64,000 nt of DNA from a bacterium (lineage in GTDB: Bacteria > Zhuqueibacterota > Zhuqueibacteria > Residuimicrobiales > Residuimicrobiaceae): the NCBI GenBank assembly GCA_029565685.1, contig JAKQNR010000032.1, positions 1 through 64,000 on the forward strand, given 5' to 3'. The stretch's first letter is position 1. Each line of letters starts with the position of its first letter. Positions 1-9,402 of this stretch are shown here, piece by piece. The notes below the pieces were generated by a model. It saw only the letters and a program-made list of their open reading frames with translations, was not told where the DNA came from and ran no database searches. The position numbers and the translations under genes are program-made.

Positions 1-1
1 C

Positions 2-688
2 AATCCGGTCTTTGAAGTTCATCACAATGTCGTTTGCTGGGAGCCTGAAGTAACGCAGTACTGGCAGCAAGTCAATGTAGCAAAGCCGCTGTTTGCCACG
101 GAACGTATACTGAGCAAACTCGATGCCGGATTAGGGGCGCCTTATGTGGAGGCGTCGGTGCAACTGGCCAATATACCGAAAAACGGTTTGGATATTGTCA
201 AGTGGTACCATAATACCGGTGATCCCGCTAAACCGTACCAGGGCGCGGTCACGACCGCTGATGTGGATTTGGATAGGCGTACAAACCAATATTGGGATCA
301 GGAATTCAATTGTGCTTATACGACTGATAATATCGCCTTTATCGGATCGGACCGAAAGCCGGTTGGAGATACTAACTGGATGTCTAAATTGACCGCGGTA
401 GAACATCGTCGTACCGTAACTCCCACGGCTTTTGAGTTGGAGCAGAATTTTCCGAATCCGTTCAATCCGGCGACCAAGATCAATTACACCATCGATAAAC
501 CCGGCAGAGTGATGCTTAAAATGTATAACGTTCTGGGAAAAGAGATGGCGACCCTGGTTGATGAAGTGCAATCCGCAGGCGCTTATAGCGTGACCTGGGA
601 TGCCTCGACGTTGCCTTCCGGCGTTTATATTTACACCTTGCAGTCGGGCTCTCAAATAATGAGCAAAAAACTATTGCTGATGAAATAG
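2..688 (+). CDS. Secreted protein, C-terminal part, with type IX-like sorting domain (5' truncated)
   Basis: The frame is open from base 2 to a TAG stop, so the true start lies before the window; the GTG at 146 is only an internal codon. The last about 85 residues form a FlgD-like Ig fold typical of type IX secretion C-terminal sorting domains: an NFPNPFNPATKI segment, then VLGKEMATLV, GAYSVTWD, PSGVYIYTL and a basic KKLLLMK end. The preceding residues (FEVHHNVVCWEP and onward) have the look of the end of a right-handed beta-helix or other secreted domain but are too short to name. Similar tails occur at 9403-10995 and 26899-29148. Expected to be exported across the outer membrane and anchored or released. 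The catalytic function is unknown because the main domain is missing. Confidence 0.85.
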   Translation, partial: NPVFEVHHNVVCWEPEVTQYWQQVNVAKPLFATERILSKLDAGLGAPYVEASVQLANIPKNGLDIVKWYHNTGDPAKPYQGAVTTADVDLDRRTNQYWDQEFNCAYTTDNIAFIGSDRKPVGDTNWMSKLTAVEHRRTVTPTAFELEQNFPNPFNPATKINYTIDKPGRVMLKMYNVLGKEMATLVDEVQSAGAYSVTWDASTLPSGVYIYTLQSGSQIMSKKLLLMK

Positions 689-744
689 CATGTGCGGTTT
701 TCGTTTCGTATGGTGACTGATGGCCATACGACCTGATGATAACA

Positions 745-785
745 AGACCTCACAGGCATAACAAACCTGTGAGGTCTCATTTTTT
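745..785 (+). terminator. Rho-independent terminator
   Basis: A perfect 12-bp inverted repeat (AGACCTCACAGG / CCTGTGAGGTCT, arms 745-756 and 766-777) with a 9-nt loop is followed by CA and six T. It ends the transcript of the truncated secreted-protein gene 57 nt after its stop. Confidence 0.9.
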
Positions 786-1431
786 AATTCCATAATTTCC
801 TTTTACTATTTTGCTGTGCGTCAAGTTATTGACATTTTCAGTCGATACTCTTCGGTCTTTGTTAATTCTGCCGTCAATTTGCTTTTCAACTATTTGACCG
901 GTTTCCCCTATTTGCCGCTTTGTCGATAGCATCATTTATGCTCTGCTTCTGAGATCTATGCGTAGGCTGCTCTTTCAATCAGACTTTACCGCGGACGACT
1001 CTGGCCTTCCCAGAGCCGCTTATGTACTGCTTTTGCTTTGCTAGCTGATAGATCCGAATCAATTTACCATAAAGATACGGTGATCATAGCAGCTGCGATT
1101 TCTGTTCTTGTATTATAGTAGACTGGTTAACCGGCTGCGCTTTGAATTTTCGAGAGGCCTTTCTACATTGGCTATTGCCTGTAAGTCGGGAATAAGCCCG
1201 CTCAGTTCACCAGTGAATCTGACTAATAGAGGAAAAAATAAAATCAATCAATAAGCGATAAAGGACGTTCAGCCATCGGCATAAAGTTTGTATGGGCTTT
1301 CCCCGGGCATGAGTATAAAGCGTTTTATTTCGCTGAACATACAGCCATGGACGTGTGTCCAAAATATCCGAGTTTGCCGAAATATTCTTCAACCGTCAGC
1401 CACTTTACAAATTTTATAGAGCTGCTAATAG
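786..1431. other. Long intergenic stretch, no gene seen
   Basis: About 650 bp between the terminator and the next gene, AT-richer than the flanking genes. Frames are short and do not resemble known proteins; no tRNA cloverleaf or clear promoter with both hexamers was found. It may hold the leader of the regulator gene at 1432 or decayed sequence. Confidence 0.5.
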
Positions 1432-2709
1432 ATGGAAAAGTCGGCTCAAAATATACACCAGGAAATAGAATCCCGTTTGCTGAAAAGCGAGCCTTTCAGG
1501 AATTCCAAGAACAGCCGCGCCTTATTGGCCTATCTGCTGAAATGCTCGCTGGCAGGGATCCATCCCAAAGAGATCACCATCGCCGGCGAGGTGTTTAAAA
1601 AGGATCAACACTTTAATCCCGGCGATGATCCTCTGGTGCGGGTTCATGTGCATAATCTGCGAAAAAAGCTGGATGAATATTACCAGGGGGAAGGCAAAAC
1701 CGATCGCTATCAGCTGCAGATTCCCAAGGGGCAGTATAACGTACAGATCGTCGACCGGGCGAAAAGAAAAACCCGGCTTGATCTGCTTTGGGACTGCTGC
1801 CGGCGGCTGAACAGGTTTACTCTTCTTTTCGCTTTGGCCGCTCTGGCGGCGTTCTGTTTGGCGGTTTACAGCTGGTCGCTCCATCGACAGCTGAGGCAGC
1901 ATCAGATTATCGACGCCCATGATCCGGTGTGGAGCGGTTTTGTCGACAATCGCAACGCTACGACCGTCGTGTGTGGCGATCACTTTTTCTACACCCTTCC
2001 CATCGATTATGACAAACGGTCGGTGCACATTCGCGACACCTGGATCAATTGCGAAGAGGACCTGCAGCACCTGATCTTTCCCCGGAATGAAACGGGCGTA
2101 AAAGCCTCGGGACAAACCTATTTCCCCTCTGCCTGCATGTGGGCGTTGCCCGGCATCATCAAGGTGTTGAACTCTTCGCCGCGTTCGATCATCCTGCGCA
2201 GTTCGTCGCAGTTGACCGCAAACGCCATTGAAGAACAGAATATGGTCTATATCGGCGACATTGAATCCCTGGGGCTGCTCAATCATTATGTGGAATTGGC
2301 CAACCTCAGCTATGACATTCGCGAACGGAACATCCGCCACTGGAACCACGGCGATACCCTGCGCTTTGCGACCGTGGCCAATGAGGACCTGTTCCACAAA
2401 GACTATGCGGTGATCATCAAATGGCAGGGGCCACGCAGCAACTCCATTCTCCTGGTCGCCAGCTTTTTCACCATCGGCGTTCAGGAGGCCTGCCGCTACC
2501 TCACCGAACCGAACATGTTAAAACAGCTCGAGGACCGTCTGACGGCCTCGTGCAAGCAGGTGCCGAAAAATTTTCTCATGATTCTGGAGGTTTCGGGCAT
2601 CCGTCAGGCGATCGCCGAATCAAAATTTGTTTTAGCGGAATCATTGGATCCTCTCGTTCTGGAGAATCTGAGGAAGAAAGTGGAAAGCGGCTTTCCCGCC
2701 AAACCCTAG
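1432..2709 (+). CDS. Membrane-tethered winged-helix regulator with periplasmic domain
   Basis: A 425-residue protein in three parts. Residues about 1-110 are a winged-helix DNA-binding domain of the type found before adenylate-cyclase/TolB-like proteins: RALLAYLL, EVFKKDQHFNPGDDPLVRV, VHNLRKKLDEYY. Residues about 126-146 (FTLLFALAALAAFCLAVYSW) are a single membrane helix. The remaining about 275 residues would be periplasmic; the order 'VYIGDIESLGLLNHY', 'DYAVIIK', 'SILLVASFFTIGVQEACRYL' resembles, from memory, an uncharacterised domain fused to the same HTH in Acidobacteria. The layout suggests a one-component transmembrane signaller (ToxR/CadC-like in topology). It stands convergent to the glycosidase at 2832-5054, a possible target. 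The ligand is unknown. No strong Shine-Dalgarno sequence precedes the ATG, so the start is moderately certain. Confidence 0.8.
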   Translation: MEKSAQNIHQEIESRLLKSEPFRNSKNSRALLAYLLKCSLAGIHPKEITIAGEVFKKDQHFNPGDDPLVRVHVHNLRKKLDEYYQGEGKTDRYQLQIPKGQYNVQIVDRAKRKTRLDLLWDCCRRLNRFTLLFALAALAAFCLAVYSWSLHRQLRQHQIIDAHDPVWSGFVDNRNATTVVCGDHFFYTLPIDYDKRSVHIRDTWINCEEDLQHLIFPRNETGVKASGQTYFPSACMWALPGIIKVLNSSPRSIILRSSSQLTANAIEEQNMVYIGDIESLGLLNHYVELANLSYDIRERNIRHWNHGDTLRFATVANEDLFHKDYAVIIKWQGPRSNSILLVASFFTIGVQEACRYLTEPNMLKQLEDRLTASCKQVPKNFLMILEVSGIRQAIAESKFVLAESLDPLVLENLRKKVESGFPAKP

Positions 2710-2831
2710 ATCTGATCCATTGGATTTAAATTACCCGATTTTATACCGTATGCGAATGGGCGCGGCTTGAATTTCTATCGCCATTGCCAAAGGGCTTTTT
2801 CGGACGGGCAGGCGTACGATCGAGCGTTCGT

Positions 2832-5054
2832 CTATTCGAACGTGACGGTGAATCTGGCCGATCGGGGCATTCCCTGCCATTCTATCGTTTCCCGATCGAG
2901 ACCAATTTCCGCACCGGCCTCCTGACCGAGTCTTTTTATTTTTCTCCCACCAGGCAACCGCAAATGCAAGATGACCTTTGCGTCGATATCGCGATCCAAG
3001 TTGATCTCGCCCTGCACACGTCTGTTGACCGGGCTGTAACGCAGCTTATAGGAGACGGCGCCGAAATGGCTCATCATGTTTTCCACACCAAGCAGCCGGC
3101 CTGAGTTCAGCCATTGCCGGGCGGCGCCGCGAGCTAAATGTAATGTGTCGCCGTCCTCCTGCACCAGGGCGTCGCGGATGAATCGGCAGACCGCCAGGGG
3201 CGTCCACAAGTGTTGACGATCACCGGTGATCTCTTTGCTGCCCGGTTCCGGTCCGCGTTCTTCGCACCAGGAATAGAGCGGGGTGCCGTGGTTAAGCGTC
3301 GCGTAGAGATACTTTACCGCTCGGTCGGCCTCGCCCCGCAGCAGCAGCACTTCCGCAAGGTTGTCCAGCGTAATCGCCACCCACATGCCGTCTTTCATCC
3401 AACCGGTGTTGATCGGAATGCCGCCCGGACTGATGCGTGATTCAATTTTTCGAATGGTCCCGGTGATCAGCTCGTGATCTCTGGGCAGAATTCCCAGGGG
3501 GAATACCGCATTCAGCGCTCCCCAGCGGCTGCCGGAGGTTTTACCGGGCACACCCGGAATCCAACGATAACCATTTTCAGCGATGGCGCCGTTCTCCAGG
3601 GCTTGCAGCAGATCCTCCAGAGCCGCGGTGTAGATTTTTTCCAGTTCCGCTGCATCTTGTTTTTGATCGAGAATTTTCGCCGCCTGCAAGGCGGACGCAT
3701 CGGTAAAAACCGTCCATAGGTTGTGCGGCAAAAAGACGCCATATAGATCGTCCTCGTCTTTCAGTCCGCAATCCCCCATGCCCCGCGGCATCAGCCCGTA
3801 GGTCAGCGGCCGATGTCCATTTGCCATTACGCGCGTTCTTCGGCGTTGTGTTTCCTGCCAACGGGAACTGGCCAACATTCTGGGATACACGGCCGATAAA
3901 TAGTTTTTGTCCCCCGTAAGGCGATAATGCTCCATGACCGGCCAAGATTTAAAACCGCTGGCGGCCCACCAATAATGTCCCCATCCCAACGGATCGCACC
4001 AGTTGCCGTCGGGTCCTTGTTCATCGATGCATAATTGAAATCCTTTTACCGCCTCTGCGTGCAGACCCAATTGATTCAGGAGCACGGCGACGATCGCCGG
4101 TTCTCCGGAACCAGGAGCTCGGTACCCTTCGGTGCCCGGTGTGCCGGCGAGGTATTCCTCGGAAACCTGCTCGCGCATGACAAAGCAATCAGCGAGTCCG
4201 GCATTGAAAGCGTTCTGCACAGCGGCATCCGGAATGATGACCGCGGCAGCTCTCTGAATCAGCGCCCGCCAGATTTTTTTAGCTGCCTCAAATTCTGCAT
4301 GCCATTCCGATTGTAAAAGTCCCGGCAACATGGCATGGTAGGCTCGATATGGCCGGATGAGCCAGCCGCTTTTCTGCGCATGGGCTGCAAGATTCCATTT
4401 CATCGCGATGGTGGTCGGTCCTAAAACCGGCTGCTCGTCTCCGCCGACGGCAAAGACAATGATGCGGTCAGCGCGGTCCTGCCAACCGGCCAACAGCACG
4501 TTTGCATCCCATTGAGATTGTACCCAAGCGGGATTATATCCGGTAAGTCCGCCCGGCCTTTCGCAGCGCACCAGGACGCCATGCGGCCTGGCGTCGTTGT
4601 TTCTCACCTCAACCCGGCTGATCGCCGCACTCTCACCCCCCAGGATTTCAAGATGGACGGAGACTTTAGCGTCTTGAAAAACATAGGTGAGCACCGGCAA
4701 CCAGCCCTCGCTGCGTCGCCATAAAGTCCCGGTCATTTTTTTTCCATCCACTTCTGCGGTGATGCGCACCTCCCAGTTTGTTCTCGGCGTAGTAAAGCTT
4801 CCCAGCGGCTTGTTGAGGAGGTTTTCGTAGGTCCAGGCCATGCGCAAATAGTCCGGGGAGGCATCCAGCAGAGTTTTGTTCATGCTGTTCGGCAGGCATA
4901 CGGTGATCCGATGCGGAGTGGAGAAGGCATAACTGAAATCGACCGCTAATGGATGATCTGCTGAGATGCATTCTGAACGCTGTCCCGACTGCACTCCAAG
5001 ACCCATGCCTATCAGGGTAAGAGACAGCACCATCCCGATTCTATGGCATTTCAT
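2832..5054 (-). CDS. Secreted six-hairpin glycosidase-like protein
   Basis: 740 residues with an N-terminal signal peptide (MKCHRIGMVLSLTLIGMGLG). An N-terminal beta-sandwich of about 270 residues is followed by an (alpha/alpha)6 barrel from about 290 to 660, shown by repeated amphipathic helices and patches such as DCFVMREQ, GNWCDPLGWGHYWWAASGF, YPRMLASSRWQ, DLYGVFLPHNLWTVFTDA and NLAEVLLLRGE. This is the architecture of GH78/GH63/GH127-like enzymes that cleave glycans outside the cytoplasm. I cannot assign a GH family or name the catalytic acids with certainty. It is transcribed alone and divergent from the antiporter gene, with a good sigma70-type promoter at 5158-5186. Substrate unknown; secretion to the periplasm is inferred. 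Confidence 0.75.
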   Translation of the reverse strand: MKCHRIGMVLSLTLIGMGLGVQSGQRSECISADHPLAVDFSYAFSTPHRITVCLPNSMNKTLLDASPDYLRMAWTYENLLNKPLGSFTTPRTNWEVRITAEVDGKKMTGTLWRRSEGWLPVLTYVFQDAKVSVHLEILGGESAAISRVEVRNNDARPHGVLVRCERPGGLTGYNPAWVQSQWDANVLLAGWQDRADRIIVFAVGGDEQPVLGPTTIAMKWNLAAHAQKSGWLIRPYRAYHAMLPGLLQSEWHAEFEAAKKIWRALIQRAAAVIIPDAAVQNAFNAGLADCFVMREQVSEEYLAGTPGTEGYRAPGSGEPAIVAVLLNQLGLHAEAVKGFQLCIDEQGPDGNWCDPLGWGHYWWAASGFKSWPVMEHYRLTGDKNYLSAVYPRMLASSRWQETQRRRTRVMANGHRPLTYGLMPRGMGDCGLKDEDDLYGVFLPHNLWTVFTDASALQAAKILDQKQDAAELEKIYTAALEDLLQALENGAIAENGYRWIPGVPGKTSGSRWGALNAVFPLGILPRDHELITGTIRKIESRISPGGIPINTGWMKDGMWVAITLDNLAEVLLLRGEADRAVKYLYATLNHGTPLYSWCEERGPEPGSKEITGDRQHLWTPLAVCRFIRDALVQEDGDTLHLARGAARQWLNSGRLLGVENMMSHFGAVSYKLRYSPVNRRVQGEINLDRDIDAKVILHLRLPGGRKIKRLGQEAGAEIGLDRETIEWQGMPRSARFTVTFE

Positions 5055-5133
5055 ATTCTACCGGTCCTTTTATGAAATCAAATGCATCCCTTATTCTGTT
5101 TTTAGCCTTCATTCAGCCGGCAGGCTCATGGAG

Positions 5134-5162
5134 TTGCCGCTGGATCATAGGTACTTTATTAT
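5134..5162 (+). promoter_or_regulatory. Sigma70-type promoter of the antiporter gene
   Basis: TTGCCG (5134-5139), a 17-nt spacer and TATTAT (5157-5162). The start would fall near 5169, about 26 nt before the ATG at 5195. It shares its -10 region with the divergent minus-strand promoter, so the two may exclude each other. Confidence 0.5.
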
Positions 5163-5186
5163 ACTCACCTGTCGTTAAAAAACCAA
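5158..5186 (-). promoter_or_regulatory. Sigma70-type promoter of the six-hairpin glycosidase gene
   Basis: On the minus strand TTGGTT (5186-5181), a 17-nt spacer and TATAAT (5163-5158). The predicted transcript start is about 97 nt before the ATG. The -10 overlaps that of the opposite promoter. Confidence 0.6.
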
Positions 5187-5194
5187 GGTAAAAA

Positions 5195-6772
5195 ATGGAG
5201 AAAGGTTCCCGGCAGAAGCGACTTCATTCTCAGACGCTGCATTTCATTTTTCTTGATTCTTACCCGCTGAATATTTATTTTGCGTTCATGACGATCGAAC
5301 TGGTGATTCTCTTCACCGCCCTCATTCTGGTCGCGGGCGTGGGCATGAGCAAGGTGTCCGAGCGATTCGGCATTCCGGTGCTGTTGTTGTTTCTCGGCAT
5401 CGGCATGCTGGCAGGATCCGAAGGTCCGGGCGGCATTTATTTCGACAACGCGCAATGGGCGCAAGCGTTGGGCACGATCGCGCTTGCTTTTATCTTATTC
5501 GCCGGCGGGCTGGATACGGACGTGCCATCCATCGCCCGGGTGATCAAACCGGCGCTCTCTTTATCGACCGCCGGCGTGCTGATCACCGCAGTGGTCACCG
5601 GGGTGTGCGTCAAATTCACCCTTGATTTTTCCTGGCTGACCAGTTTTCTCATCGGCTCCATCGTCTCCTCAACCGATGCGGCCGCGGTGTTCGCTGTGCT
5701 GCGCTCTAAAAACGTTGGACTCAAGGAGCCCCTGCGGCCGTTGCTTGAATTGGAATCCGGCAGCAACGATCCCATGGCGGTGTTTCTCACCCTTGGATTT
5801 ATCGAGTTGATCCGCAATCCCAGTCAGCCGGTGTGGACGCTGATTCCGCTTTTTTTTCAGCAGATGCTCATCGGTTTATTGCTCGGCTTCCTCTTGGGCA
5901 GGGTTTTCATATACCTTGTCAATCGGATCAACCTCGATTTTGAAGGGTTGTATCCAGTGCTGTGCGTGGCCTGGGTGCTGCTGGTCTACGGCCTGACGGC
6001 GGCGTTGCGCGGCAGTGGTTTTCTCGCCGTGTATATCGCCGGACTGGTGTTGAGTTCCCGCAGTTTTTCTCATAAAAAAAGTCTCGTTCGTTTTCAAGAT
6101 GGGATGGCCTGGTTGATGCAGATCTTTATGTTCTTCACTCTCGGGCTATTGGTCTTTCCAAGTGAATTGGCTGCTGTGGCCGGACAGGGCTTTTTTCTTT
6201 CTCTGGTCGTGATGCTGGTTTCCCGGCCGGCTGCGGTGTTCCTTTCTTTACTGTTCTCACATCTCTCCATTCGCGAAAAGCATCTGATCTCCTGGGTAGG
6301 CCTACGCGGTTCAGTGCCCATTGTGCTGGCGACCTTTCCTCTTCTCGCAGGTCTGGACGCCAATCATTCCATTTTCAATCTGATCTTTTTTACCGTCATC
6401 ACCTCCGTCCTATTCCAGGGCACGACGATCCCGCCTTTTGCCCGATTGACCGGCGTGGATGAACCCTTTGTCAAGCAGCGGCGCTATCCGATCGATTTTG
6501 AAAAGTCCGAAGAGTTGGATATGCAGCTGGTGGACCTTTTTGTGCCCTATGGGTCTGCAGTCGCCGGTGAACCTATCCTCAACCTAAGCTTCCCCAAAGA
6601 GAGTCTCATCACGCTGATCAGCCGGGGAGAAAAGTACATCATGCCCAGCGGCGCCACAGTCCTTCAGGAGGGGGATGTGCTGCTGATTCTCGGCAACCGG
6701 GAATCTCTCGCTGCGGCGCAGGCGCTGCTGGAAAAGCCGAAGGAAAAGCCCAAGCCTTCGTCGGCCGCTTGA
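5195..6772 (+). CDS. Potassium/proton (or cation/proton) antiporter, CPA1 NhaP2/CvrA type
   Basis: A 525-residue inner-membrane antiporter. About 12 hydrophobic segments cover residues 32-400, with the conserved family patches LLFLGIGMLAGSEGPGG, ALAFILFAGGLDTD, SSTDAAAVFAVLR and ELESGSNDPMAVFLT (the acidic ND pair of CPA antiporters). A cytoplasmic TrkA-C/RCK-C domain follows at about 445-515 (AVAGEPILNLSFPKESLITLI, EGDVLLILG). The family exports cations in exchange for protons for pH and osmotic balance. Two starts are possible: ATG 5195, with AAGG six bases upstream and a promoter just before it, or ATG 5288 (MTIELVILFTAL), which gives the usual family N-terminus. I keep 5195 but the shorter form is quite possible. 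Confidence 0.88.
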   Translation: MEKGSRQKRLHSQTLHFIFLDSYPLNIYFAFMTIELVILFTALILVAGVGMSKVSERFGIPVLLLFLGIGMLAGSEGPGGIYFDNAQWAQALGTIALAFILFAGGLDTDVPSIARVIKPALSLSTAGVLITAVVTGVCVKFTLDFSWLTSFLIGSIVSSTDAAAVFAVLRSKNVGLKEPLRPLLELESGSNDPMAVFLTLGFIELIRNPSQPVWTLIPLFFQQMLIGLLLGFLLGRVFIYLVNRINLDFEGLYPVLCVAWVLLVYGLTAALRGSGFLAVYIAGLVLSSRSFSHKKSLVRFQDGMAWLMQIFMFFTLGLLVFPSELAAVAGQGFFLSLVVMLVSRPAAVFLSLLFSHLSIREKHLISWVGLRGSVPIVLATFPLLAGLDANHSIFNLIFFTVITSVLFQGTTIPPFARLTGVDEPFVKQRRYPIDFEKSEELDMQLVDLFVPYGSAVAGEPILNLSFPKESLITLISRGEKYIMPSGATVLQEGDVLLILGNRESLAAAQALLEKPKEKPKPSSAA

Positions 6773-6909
6773 ATCAGAGGCGATCACTCTGCGGCGGTTG
6801 GAGCGATCGAGTGAAACCCGTCGGCGCTCGGCGGCTCAACCGCGCTACAAAAAGTTATGACCCTTGATAAAATAATTCAGAATCCTCCGAATCCTGCGCG
6901 TCTTATTGA

Positions 6910-6940
6910 ACCGCAGAGGAAGCGCTAAGCAACGCAGAGG
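6910..6940 (+). repeat. Short direct repeat (CGCAGAGG) before the fucosidase gene
   Basis: CCGCAGAGG and ACGCAGAGG lie about 20 bp apart just upstream of the fucosidase start. Such 'cgcagagg' pairs are, from memory, common relics around dispersed elements in several bacterial phyla. The second copy also supplies the AGAGG that may serve as ribosome-binding site. Confidence 0.35.
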
Positions 6941-6953
6941 AATTAAAGACTTG

Positions 6954-8960
6954 ATGAAATGTTGTAAACGGCTTTTTACATTTATTTCGCTCATTTTGTT
7001 GCAATCGGCAAGTGCGATTGTTGCTCCAAAGCACACCAGCGATGATTCCAAGATGACATGGTGGAATGAGGCTAAATTCGGCCTGTTTATCCATTGGGGC
7101 CTGTATTGCATTCCTGCCGGCAGCTGGCAAGACCAAAGAATCGAAGTGGGCGATGCCGCTGAATGGATGCAGAGCTATTTCAAGATTCCGCCCGCTGACT
7201 ATAAGCCTCTGGCCGGCCGCTTTAATCCGATCAAGTTCGATGCTGAACAGGTAGCGCGCCTGGCTCAGACGGCCGGCATGAAATACATTGTGCTGACTTC
7301 CAAGCATCATGAAGGCTTTGCCATGTTTAAATCAGCTGATCCGTTTAATATCGTGGACGCCGCGCCCTATAAAAAGGACGTGGTCAAAGCGCTGGCTGAT
7401 GCCTGCAAAAAGCATGGACTGCGCTTTGGCTTGTATTATTCACAGGCACAGGATTGGAATCATCCAGGTGGAAGCGCGTGCAGCGGCCATTGGCATCCGG
7501 CGCAGGAAGGAAGTTTTGATGAATACCTGGATGACGTGGCGGTTCCGCAGGTGAAAGAGATTCTATCAGCCTATCATCCCGACATTCTTTGGTGGGATAC
7601 GCCCTGTGACATGACCCCGGAACGGGCTGCCAGATTCACTTCGATCATCGCCGCCTATCCAAAGCTGATCACCAATAACCGGCTCGGCGGCGGCATAGAC
7701 GGCGATTTTGACACGCCCGAACAGCAGATTCCCGCCACCGGCATTGCGGGCAAAAACTGGGAAGCGTGCATGACCATGAACCACACCTGGGGATTCAGCG
7801 GCCATGACCATGATTGGAAAAGCAGCACCACTTTGATCCAAAACCTGATCGATATCGTTTCCAAAGGGGGTAACTATTTGCTCAACGTCGGGCCCACGTC
7901 TGAAGGGCTTATCCCCCAGCCTTCCATAGAGCGGCTGCAAGAGATCGGTCGCTGGCTTGCCGCCAACGGCGAAGCCATTTACGGCAGCGGCGCCAGCCCG
8001 TTCAGCGAAATCGCCTGGGGACGAGTGACCCAGAAAAAATCCGGCAAGCTCACCAAATTGTACCTGCACGTTTTTGACTGGCCCAGCGACGGGAAATTGG
8101 TGGTTCCTGGATTGGCGGCCAAAATTAAACAAGCGTATCAGCTGGCAACGGCAAAAATCTTGCTTTTTGCCGAAAAAAAAGACGGCGACCTGATTTTAGA
8201 TGTCAGCCGGATGCAACCGGATCCCTCCGCTGCGGTGATCGTGCTCGAGATCGACGGAAATTTTACCGTGTATAACAGGCCGGAGATTACGGCGGAGAGC
8301 GCTGTTTTTATCGACACCCTGGCGGTTGAAATGACCACGGAGATCAAAAACGGGGTTGTGCATTATACAACCGATGGCAGCTTGCCTACTGCGAGTTCGC
8401 CGCAAGCCAATGGCAGAATCCTTCTGGCCAGTGAACAGAATGTATTCCTTCGCGCCCGCGTTTTTATCCGCAACAAGGCCGTAAGCGGAATGGCGACGCG
8501 TGAATTTTTTCATATGGATCCCCTGCCGAGCCTATGTGAAGGAAAAGCCGGGCTCCGCTACAAATATTACGAAGGCGCGTGGAGAAGGCTGCCTGATTTT
8601 AGTCGATTGACGCCGGTGAAGACCGGTGCGGCGACGGATTTTTCCCTAAAAGAAAAGCGCCGGTCCACTTTTTACGCTATTGTCTTTGACGGTTATATCA
8701 AAGTGCCTGAAACAAATGTGTACACTTTTTTTCTCGCCTCCAACGATGGCAGCAAACTGATCATCGATGATGTCCAGACGCTGGATCATGACGGTCTTCA
8801 CGGCATGGCGGAAAAAGAGCTGAGTCTGGCCTTGTCCGCCGGCCTGCACAAGATTTCCCTGCACTATTTTCAAAACGGCGGCAGCGATGGTTTGGCGCTG
8901 GAATGGCGGCCCAATGGCCAACCCCGTCAAGGGATTGATGCTTCTCTGTTCTTGCACTAG
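6954..8960 (+). CDS. Exported GH29 alpha-L-fucosidase with beta-sandwich and PA14 domains
   Basis: Hydrolyses terminal alpha-L-fucose from glycans. The catalytic TIM barrel (about residues 30-340) shows the GH29 landmarks KFGLFIHWGLYCIPAGSW, KYIVLTSKHHEGFAMF, GLYYSQAQDWNHPGG and DILWWDTPCDM, where the Asp after WW fits the catalytic nucleophile. A C-terminal sandwich follows, then a chitobiase C-terminal-like segment (VHYTTDGSLPT, about 450-500) and a PA14 domain (YKYYEG, VYTFFLASNDGSKLIIDD, about 530-665), probably for carbohydrate binding. I start at ATG 6954 (MKCCKRLFTFISLILLQSASA, a signal peptide) because the longer frame begins with TTG without a binding site. Likely periplasmic or surface-exposed. 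It precedes the convergent glycan locus and may act with it. Confidence 0.93.
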   Translation: MKCCKRLFTFISLILLQSASAIVAPKHTSDDSKMTWWNEAKFGLFIHWGLYCIPAGSWQDQRIEVGDAAEWMQSYFKIPPADYKPLAGRFNPIKFDAEQVARLAQTAGMKYIVLTSKHHEGFAMFKSADPFNIVDAAPYKKDVVKALADACKKHGLRFGLYYSQAQDWNHPGGSACSGHWHPAQEGSFDEYLDDVAVPQVKEILSAYHPDILWWDTPCDMTPERAARFTSIIAAYPKLITNNRLGGGIDGDFDTPEQQIPATGIAGKNWEACMTMNHTWGFSGHDHDWKSSTTLIQNLIDIVSKGGNYLLNVGPTSEGLIPQPSIERLQEIGRWLAANGEAIYGSGASPFSEIAWGRVTQKKSGKLTKLYLHVFDWPSDGKLVVPGLAAKIKQAYQLATAKILLFAEKKDGDLILDVSRMQPDPSAAVIVLEIDGNFTVYNRPEITAESAVFIDTLAVEMTTEIKNGVVHYTTDGSLPTASSPQANGRILLASEQNVFLRARVFIRNKAVSGMATREFFHMDPLPSLCEGKAGLRYKYYEGAWRRLPDFSRLTPVKTGAATDFSLKEKRRSTFYAIVFDGYIKVPETNVYTFFLASNDGSKLIIDDVQTLDHDGLHGMAEKELSLALSAGLHKISLHYFQNGGSDGLALEWRPNGQPRQGIDASLFLH

Positions 8961-9402
8961 TTTGCGCTGCGCTGAATGGCGGCGCATCAACGGGTGGTGA
9001 TGGGATTTTGGAGTGACGGCTGATATCAACAGGGTCGTGGACTAGGACTCTACATCCATGGGAGTCGAATGGCATTCTCCTGTGAATAGCGTCGATAGAA
9101 AAGGTTTTTTCCCCGCATGGTCTACCTATAAAGAATCTTGCCAAAATAAGCAAATAATTTCGAATAGAATTTCCACTCGATTACGGGTTTAGGCATGGCG
9201 CCCCCTTGGGAGTAAGATCGCACAAAGCATCCTGGACCTGCCCGGAACCAATAATCCCGATGATCCATCCGTATGGCGAGAGTCATGGGATGATGGCCTA
9301 TAAACGGACGAAGGGCCCGTTAGGGCCCTCCATCCGATCGTTGCTTCTTTTATAATGCCTTGAAAAAATCTGCCGATAAACGCAGCGGCGCCTGCTTGAC
9401 GT
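8961..9402. other. Intergenic region between convergent genes
   Basis: No gene is evident. A 7-bp inverted repeat AGGGCCC-gtta-GGGCCCT at 9312-9329 lacks a T-run on either side, so it is at best a weak terminator for the convergent fucosidase and beta-helix transcripts. Confidence 0.5.

Noticed and set aside
9312..9329. Inverted repeat AGGGCCC/GGGCCCT as terminator
   Set aside because: Only 7 bp and without a T-run on either strand; kept only as a note in the intergenic entry.
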